Shown here one piece after another: positions 58,237 to 64,000 of a DNA stretch of 64,000 nucleotides. The position numbers and the translations under genes are program-made. Numbering within the stretch: the stretch's first letter is position 1; each line of letters starts with the position of its first letter. Origin of the DNA: Clostridioides difficile ATCC 9689 = DSM 1296 (GTDB lineage: Bacteria > Bacillota > Clostridia > Peptostreptococcales > Peptostreptococcaceae); contig NZ_CP011968.1 in assembly GCF_001077535.1 (NCBI RefSeq), forward strand, positions 2,728,001-2,792,000, read 5' to 3'. The notes under the pieces are model-generated. The model worked only from the letters and a program-made list of their open reading frames with translations. It ran no database searches and had not been told where the DNA came from.

Positions 58237-58912
58237 TTTTATCACCAACCTTTGACACCCTGCCATCTTCTATGAATATAACTCTATCAGCCATTTGGGC
58301 TATACTGTCATCATGAGTTATCATAACTAGAGTTTGACTGTACTTCTTAGACATAGATTTTAATATACTCATAACCTCATCAGACGTTTTAGAATCTAGG
58401 TTTCCAGTTGGTTCATCAGCAAGTATTATAGCTGGTCTTGTAGCTAATGCTCTTGCTATTGCCACCCTTTGTTGTTGACCACCTGATAATGTATTTGGTA
58501 AAACGTCGTGTTTATTTTCAAGTCCTAATGATTTTAAAAGTTCTTTTATAAAAGATTCATCTACTTCTCTACCATCTAAACCGATTGGCAACACTACATT
58601 TTCCCATACATTAAGAGATGGAATTAAATTATAGCTTTGAAATATAAACCCTATTTTTCTTCTTCTAAATACAGCAAGTTCTTCTTCTTTTAATGTAAAT
58701 ATATTTTTATTATCTATATACACCTTCCCAGATGTAGGTATATCAAGACCTCCAATCATATGCAAAAGTGTACTTTTTCCAGAACCTGATTTTCCTATTA
58801 TTGCAACAAATTCACCTTCATTTATTTCTAAGTCAACATTGTCCAAAGCTCTTACTAAGCTTTCTCCTTTTCCATAATGCTTTGATAAATTTTCAGTATA
58901 TAGTATTTTCAT
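58229..58912 (-). CDS. ABC transporter ATP-binding protein (MacB/LolD type)
   Basis: 227 residues. Walker A IGKSGSGKSTLLHMIGG, Q-loop FIFQSYNLIP, signature LSGGQQQRVAIARAL, Walker B ILADEPTGNLD, H-loop MITHDD. Partner of the FtsX permease downstream, with overlapping reading frames. GAGAGGATAA precedes the ATG. Confidence 0.95.
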   Translation of the reverse strand: MKILYTENLSKHYGKGESLVRALDNVDLEINEGEFVAIIGKSGSGKSTLLHMIGGLDIPTSGKVYIDNKNIFTLKEEELAVFRRRKIGFIFQSYNLIPSLNVWENVVLPIGLDGREVDESFIKELLKSLGLENKHDVLPNTLSGGQQQRVAIARALATRPAIILADEPTGNLDSKTSDEVMSILKSMSKKYSQTLVMITHDDSIAQMADRVIFIEDGRVSKVGDKND

Positions 58913-59028
58913 AAAATTATCCTCTCATTCTAAGTTATATTACTCCATATTTTATTAATTTTTTATTTCTGGAGCTGTTTATACTTATATAATAAATGTA
59001 GAGGCTTACATTTTCCTTTCATTTAATA

Positions 59029-60339
59029 TTACATAGTTGTAAGAAACAAAGAAAACTTGCTCCCTATTCCTACTTTTGAAGAAACTATAATATTTCCACC
59101 TTGTTCTTCTAAAATCTTTCTACTTAAATACAATCCTACCCCACTACCTTCTACAGATTCAATTTCATCAGCAGAACCTCTATAAAAACGTTTAAATATA
59201 TTATTAAACTCATTTTTTTCAATCCCTATGCCATTATCCTCTATTATAATTTTAAAGAAATTAGCAGTTTCTTCTACAGATATATTTATTTCTCCATTTA
59301 CCTGTGTATACTTTACAGCATTGTCTAATACATTAAAAATACTCTCCTCAGTCCACTTTTTATCATGTGGTATAATTCTACTGTTAAATTCATTTAAATT
59401 TAATGTTATACTTTTGCTCTTAGCCTTAGGGGTAACACTTTTTACTGCATTTAGAATAGTATTTTTTATATCATTATCTTCTTTTTTTATGTTTATCATG
59501 CTAATTTCTAACCTTGATATGTTCACTAAAGAATTTATTAAATTTTCTAATTTATTTATAGAAGCCTTATTGGTTAATAAGAACTCGTTGGCTTCATCTT
59601 CTTCTAATTCTTCTTCTATAAGTAATGTATTGTATAATTTTAAGGATGCTAAAGGAGTTTTTAATTGATGGGAAATATCTGTTACTAATGATTTTACACT
59701 TTCTTTTTCTTTTTCTAATTTAATAAACTTTATCTTTAAACTTCTATTAAGCTCATATAGACAGTTATTTATCTTACTAAATATGCCTTCTTTAAAGTAT
59801 TCATTATATTCTACTAGATAACCAGTTTCTTCTGACTCAGTAGTGTCCTTCAAGTAGTTTTCTTGTGACATCTTATCTACTATAAAATAAATTTTACTCA
59901 ATCTTTTATTTATGTATCTTATAAAATAATATATTATACCTATAACTACTATAAACATCATTAAAAAAATAAAAAATGATTCCTTAAAAAAAGATTTTAA
60001 GTATAAGCTAAAATTTTTATCATTTGACATTTTATTTTCCAATCCATAGCCAAATTTCTTAAATGCCTTTTCTCCAGTAGACACCTTACTATAATCAGAA
60101 TTATAAATAGAATTTACTATATCTATTTCATCATTAGGATATTTTTCAATCAATATTCCAGCAATATTTTGAGTATTTTTTATTTGATGTTCATACAATT
60201 TATGTAATCTGCTATATTCAAAAAGTATAAATACAAGGGTTACTATTAGTACAGATAAAACAGAATATACAATAACTCTTCTCATTATATAATCATCTTT
60301 CACACTTAAACCATCTTTGAGGTTCATATTTTTTAGCAT
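59029..60339 (-). CDS. Two-component sensor histidine kinase
   Basis: About 436 residues from ATG 60339, behind AAAGGAG, overlapping the regulator's stop by 7 nt. Two membrane helices (~20-42 and ~130-152) enclose a ~90-residue outer domain. LVTDISHQLKTPLASLKLY carries the phosphorylated His. ATPase motifs: VLDNAVKYTQ, DNGIGIE, GSGVGLYLSR. Probably senses a signal handled by the ABC transporter downstream. Confidence 0.93.
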   Translation of the reverse strand: MLKNMNLKDGLSVKDDYIMRRVIVYSVLSVLIVTLVFILFEYSRLHKLYEHQIKNTQNIAGILIEKYPNDEIDIVNSIYNSDYSKVSTGEKAFKKFGYGLENKMSNDKNFSLYLKSFFKESFFIFLMMFIVVIGIIYYFIRYINKRLSKIYFIVDKMSQENYLKDTTESEETGYLVEYNEYFKEGIFSKINNCLYELNRSLKIKFIKLEKEKESVKSLVTDISHQLKTPLASLKLYNTLLIEEELEEDEANEFLLTNKASINKLENLINSLVNISRLEISMINIKKEDNDIKNTILNAVKSVTPKAKSKSITLNLNEFNSRIIPHDKKWTEESIFNVLDNAVKYTQVNGEINISVEETANFFKIIIEDNGIGIEKNEFNNIFKRFYRGSADEIESVEGSGVGLYLSRKILEEQGGNIIVSSKVGIGSKFSLFLTTM

Positions 60340-61040
60340 TTTTTTATACTCCTTTCTCCCCACATATATCCAACCCCTCTTACTGTTTTTATATATTTAG
60401 GTTCAGATGGATTTTTTTCAACCTTTTGTCTAAGTCTTCTTATATTTACTGCAATCGTATTATCATCTACAAAATTACCACTACTATCCCATAAAGATTC
60501 TAACAGTTGCTCTTTAGTCAATGTCTGCATAGAATTTTCCATCAAATATTTTAATAGTTTTGTCTCTGTCTTACTTAAAATTATCTCTTCTTCCTTATCA
60601 TCTGTTCTTATAATTAATTTATTTTCTATATAATAAAAGAATAAATCATCACAAACTAATAGAGTATAATTTTTTACTGTATTTACTCTTTTCATAAGCG
60701 CATTCACTTTTGATATTAATACCATCAAGCTAAAAGGCTTTGTGATATAATCATCTGCACCTAAATCATATCCTGTGACAATATCCACCTCTTCATCAAG
60801 AGCTGTCAACATTATTATGTAAACATCACTTTTCTTTCTAATCTCCTCACAAAAGTCAAAACCACTACCATCAGGTAGACCTATATCGGAAATAATTAAG
60901 CATATCTCTTCTTTTGCGAAAATATTTTTTGCTTCTTCTATACCAAATGCACTAAAAACATTGTATCCTTCTTTTTTTAATTTAAAACTAATTCCTCTAT
61001 TTAAAGATTTGTCATCTTCCAAAAGTAATATATTATTCAT
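60333..61040 (-). CDS. OmpR-family response regulator
   Basis: About 235 residues from ATG 61040, behind GGAGG; earlier in-frame ATGs lie before that site. Receiver: LLLEDDKSLNR (acidic pair), LIISDIGLPDGSG (phosphorylated Asp), and YITKPF (Lys). C-terminal winged helix: LSKTETKLLKYLMENSMQTL and DDNTIAVNIRRLRQKVEK. First gene of a regulator-kinase-ATPase-permease run, the usual layout for peptide-antibiotic response systems. Confidence 0.95.
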   Translation of the reverse strand: MNNILLLEDDKSLNRGISFKLKKEGYNVFSAFGIEEAKNIFAKEEICLIISDIGLPDGSGFDFCEEIRKKSDVYIIMLTALDEEVDIVTGYDLGADDYITKPFSLMVLISKVNALMKRVNTVKNYTLLVCDDLFFYYIENKLIIRTDDKEEEIILSKTETKLLKYLMENSMQTLTKEQLLESLWDSSGNFVDDNTIAVNIRRLRQKVEKNPSEPKYIKTVRGVGYMWGERSIKKC

Positions 61041-61251
61041 CCCTATATCCTCCATCATCATATATACTAGCTAAATTATATCATACTAATAAAATCATTT
61101 TTTTATCAATTTGTAAATATATCAGAAGTTGTTAATATGATTTCATTTACTTGAATAAAAACTAAAAATCCCCATAATACTATGCCATTTAGTGTAATTA
61201 TTTTTCATAAAATACAATTTTATTTAAAAGTAATCATGTTAAAACATAAAA

Positions 61252-61288
61252 CAAAGGAAATTAGTATTTATATAACTAATTTCCTTTG
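61252..61288 (-). terminator. Terminator after the 5'-nucleotidase gene
   Basis: CAAAGGAAATTAGT (61288-61275 on the minus strand) pairs with ACTAATTTCCTTTG (61265-61252), 14 bp, followed by TTTTATG. Confidence 0.85.
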
Positions 61289-61344
61289 CTGTTTACTATT
61301 ATCTAAAATTAAATTACTATCTACTAATTTTTGCTCATTAATTT

Positions 61345-63186
61345 TTATTTTGACTTTTTATCCTTTAACTCTTTTTGATTAAAATTCAATAAACATATCA
61401 ATGTACTTGAAACTATAAATATAATTATACTATTTGAAAAACCTAAATCTCCTGTTTTAGGAGATTTTTCTTTAGCTTCTCTTTTAGATATTCCTAGATT
61501 AGAACTTTCTCTAGCACTTGTTTTATCTAAGCTTTTATTTTTATCACTATCAGAGCTTTTTATATTATTAGATAGATTCTCTTCATTATCATTGATATTT
61601 TTTTCATTTTCACTTAATATCAAATCACTCTCATGATTCTTGCTTATTAACTCATCTTTAGATTTAATACCAATTCTTCCATCTACATTTTTTGATATTT
61701 CTTTTTTGTACTCTATATATTCAATGACTGCACTCTCTAAATTTCCAAATTCCTTTAGTACTGGCTCTTTTGAAAAACAAGGAAATTCATCTCCACCTGA
61801 TGCTATATAATCATTCGTTGCAACTACATACTTTTTATTTAAATCTAATGGCTTTCCTTCTTTTTGAATATTTGTTATTTTTTCGCCTTCTTTTTGTTTA
61901 GGATTAAAGTAATATGAAATTCCTCCCACTTGCAAAAAGGCTGAACTTTTTTCTGGATAAAGTTTTACTCCATGCTCCAATACATCTTTAATCTGTGCTC
62001 CTGTAAGTTCTTTGGTAACTATAGTATTGCTAAAAGGAAATACATCTACAATATCTCTTCTTGTTATATTGCCTTTTTCTATCGTATCTCGAATATTCCC
62101 TCCATTAAATAAAGAAATATCAGCCTTAGTTTTATCTAGTAAAATGTCACTTATTAAATTACCCAAATTAGTTTCTTTTGTCCTTACATTTTCATATGAA
62201 CCATCTAGAGTATTTGTAGTTACCCCTATAACTTTATCTAATATTTTTTCTTGTTGTTCTTTTATTTCATCAACCTTTTTACTTACAGCGGAGTCAAGCT
62301 TATACTTTAATGCTTCTTCTTTTCCAATTAATCTAACTGATTTATTTTCTATTTTTATATTTTCTACATCATTAGTATCCAAAGTTAGTTTTATCTCGCC
62401 AATATTTTCTAAATATTGTCCTGCACTTACAATCAATGTATCACCCACTTGTTTACCATTTTCAAACTTAGTGTGGCTGTGTCCATCAATAATCAAATCA
62501 ATTCCTTGAACCTCATTTGCTATATCTATACTATTTGGCTTACTTAAACTATTTGTACCAATATGACATATTGCAACTATTACATTGGCACCCTTTCCTT
62601 TTAATTCATTTACTTGTTCTGTTGCACTTTCTATAGGATTTTTAAACTCTAATCCTTCCACATTTTTAAATCCAGTTTTGCTCTTTGTTTCCTGGGTTGA
62701 GAGTCCAAAAAATCCTATTTTTATTCCATCTATTTCTTTTATATCATTACTATCAAAAACTTTTTTTCCATTTTCAAAAATATTTGATGATAAAAATTTT
62801 AAAGTATTCTCTCCTAAATTAGCACTTTTAGATAACTCAAACAGTCTATCTTTTCCATAATTAAAGTCATGATTTCCAGGAGTAATATAGTCATATCCAG
62901 CACATTTAATTAATTCAATTGCACTTTTCCCTCTATCCATATTTACTATTGGAAGTCCATGCAAACAATCTCCTGCATCTACTAAAATTGAGTTTGGAGT
63001 TTCTTTTTTCAATGTGGCTAGATTTCCTATTTGTATATGGTCATCACCTTCAGCATATCTTCCATGTATATCATTAGTGTGAAAAATGGTTATTTCTTCA
63101 AATCGCTCTAGCCCATAAGAAATAAAACTCTGACTTGTTGTAATTAGAATTATAATTACCAAAATTAAATACCTTCTAATCTTCAA
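61345..63186 (-). CDS. Sortase-anchored 5'-nucleotidase / cyclic phosphodiesterase (UshA-like)
   Basis: 613 residues. N-terminal signal segment (~6-25), metallophosphatase domain (~30-270: IFHTNDIHGRYAEGD, LVDAGDCLHGLP, TPGNHDFNYG, VAICHIGTNS, IDGHSHTKF), then the 5'-nucleotidase C-domain (~320-500: DISLFNGGNIRDTIEKGNIT, YVVATNDYIASGGDEF). A Ser/Asn/Asp-rich linker leads to SPKTGD, a hydrophobic stretch and KDKKSK. SPKTG is the form recognised by C. difficile sortase B. It would release nucleosides or phosphate at the cell surface. TTG start behind GAGGAGG. Confidence 0.92.
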   Translation of the reverse strand: MKIRRYLILVIIILITTSQSFISYGLERFEEITIFHTNDIHGRYAEGDDHIQIGNLATLKKETPNSILVDAGDCLHGLPIVNMDRGKSAIELIKCAGYDYITPGNHDFNYGKDRLFELSKSANLGENTLKFLSSNIFENGKKVFDSNDIKEIDGIKIGFFGLSTQETKSKTGFKNVEGLEFKNPIESATEQVNELKGKGANVIVAICHIGTNSLSKPNSIDIANEVQGIDLIIDGHSHTKFENGKQVGDTLIVSAGQYLENIGEIKLTLDTNDVENIKIENKSVRLIGKEEALKYKLDSAVSKKVDEIKEQQEKILDKVIGVTTNTLDGSYENVRTKETNLGNLISDILLDKTKADISLFNGGNIRDTIEKGNITRRDIVDVFPFSNTIVTKELTGAQIKDVLEHGVKLYPEKSSAFLQVGGISYYFNPKQKEGEKITNIQKEGKPLDLNKKYVVATNDYIASGGDEFPCFSKEPVLKEFGNLESAVIEYIEYKKEISKNVDGRIGIKSKDELISKNHESDLILSENEKNINDNEENLSNNIKSSDSDKNKSLDKTSARESSNLGISKREAKEKSPKTGDLGFSNSIIIFIVSSTLICLLNFNQKELKDKKSK

Positions 63187-63398
63187 TATAAATTAGCCTC
63201 CTCAAATTAGTTTTAGCTTTAATATAAAATTTATATTTTACATAAAACTTTTTAGATAAATATTAAACTATAGTAAGATTAATTAGTGTAATTTTTAATA
63301 TTTATCTATCAATTTAATTTTGTCCATATCCAATTAGTTTTAATCTAATTACATTTTTTCACATCTATATTTTTCTTTTATTATATAAAATTATTATT
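63187..63398. other. Intergenic region
   Basis: About 210 nt, very AT-rich, separating two minus-strand genes. No hairpin or ORF that I would support. Confidence 0.4.
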
Positions 63399-64000
63399 TT
63401 AAAATCTTTTCAACTGGTCTCTTTTAAAAGTCCATTGAGGTATTGTCAAATCACCTTCAAAATCTAAACTATACCAAGGACTCAAATTTGGATTTTTACG
63501 ATTAATAAGAAGTTGCGTTTGTTGTGCAGGCATATAGCTTTGGGCTATCATAAATACCTTTTCACCAGTCTTTTCATTTTCTGCCATATCCATAATTATA
63601 CTTGCATGTCCTGGACTTCCACCAACTATAAACACATCTCCTATTTTCATATCCTCAACTTTTACAGGCTCCAATTCTTTTTCAAGAGATAACGTTCCTG
63701 AATATGCAAACACTATATCCATAAACTTTCTGAAACTCTCATAAGATGTTGAATATTCAGTTGCTTTATACCAGCTTGAACCACTATCTTTTACTGAAAT
63801 TCTATATCCTTGTGCCCATTTTGAATACTTCGCCTTAAAACCATCAACAAAATCAAAACTTATTTCATCATATAGTTTATTCTGATACAAGTATTCTGCT
63901 CTCATAAGCATAATTGCATCTGCACATTGATGTAAATCTCTATTTCCAATATCAACATCAAATACACTATCATAAATACCTTTTGATTCCTTAGTTCTTC
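63399..64000 (-). CDS. DUF4846 domain protein, partial at the N-terminus
   Basis: The frame is open to the right edge (codons from about 63998), so the true start lies outside the window. A Met at 63911 is internal: the upstream codons read SVFDVDIGNRDLHQCADAIM, which is the conserved start of the DUF4846 core. The C-terminal part has VGGSPGHASIIMDMAEN and WYSLDFEGDLTIPQWTFKRD. DUF4846 proteins are often secreted. Function unknown. Confidence 0.85.
   Translation of the reverse strand, partial: RTKESKGIYDSVFDVDIGNRDLHQCADAIMLMRAEYLYQNKLYDEISFDFVDGFKAKYSKWAQGYRISVKDSGSSWYKATEYSTSYESFRKFMDIVFAYSGTLSLEKELEPVKVEDMKIGDVFIVGGSPGHASIIMDMAENEKTGEKVFMIAQSYMPAQQTQLLINRKNPNLSPWYSLDFEGDLTIPQWTFKRDQLKRF

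Overview
The window is very AT-rich Firmicute chromosome. Several things point to Clostridioides difficile: a CWB2-type cell-wall protein, the variant sortase motif SPKTG, the CRISPR repeat family, and a 52-residue type I toxin. Gene order around leuS and the selenium genes also fits. The species call rests on remembered gene content and was not checked against a database.

Layout. 1-7 kb: a partial PRD regulator, an M20 dipeptidase, mannose-6-phosphate isomerase and a large membrane histidine kinase. 7-11.5 kb: the selenocysteine operon selD-selA-selB, where selD itself contains a UGA-Sec codon. 11.6-24.7 kb: a ComEA-like protein, a D,D-carboxypeptidase, a DUF2325 protein, argH behind a T-box, a Cof hydrolase, an aminotransferase, a P-type ATPase behind a yybP-ykoY (Mn2+) riboswitch, a VanY-like peptidase, and a TetR/MFS drug-efflux pair. 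24.7-30.9 kb: a transglutaminase-like protein, an AraC regulator and an alpha-glucoside PTS operon (EIIA, antiterminator, EIICB, GH4 phospho-glucosidase). 31-36.2 kb: RidA, threonine dehydratase, aspartate 4-decarboxylase and asparaginase.

36.15-41.43 kb is the unusual part. A 31-bp direct repeat (30/31 identical) lies at the asparaginase stop codon and again just beyond a decayed tyrosine integrase. Between the copies lie a broken BlaI gene, a c-di-GMP-I riboswitch, a 9-repeat CRISPR array, a type I toxin-antitoxin locus, a decayed second CRISPR array and a cell-wall protein gene. I read this as the remains of an integrated element. The riboswitch points into the array, against the array's own direction of transcription.

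41.4-48 kb: a VanZ-like gene, a decayed stretch, then nadD-yqeK-rsfS and leuS behind its own T-box. 48-52.9 kb: recX, a 27-residue membrane peptide, a eukaryotic-type glycogen branching enzyme, a TetR regulator, a frameshifted nucleotidyltransferase and an ABM-domain protein. 53-64 kb: an AraC regulator, an ECF S component with a class V aminotransferase, a two-component system with an ABC transporter, a sortase-anchored 5'-nucleotidase and a partial DUF4846 gene.

No rRNA, tRNA, cas gene or intact insertion sequence was found.
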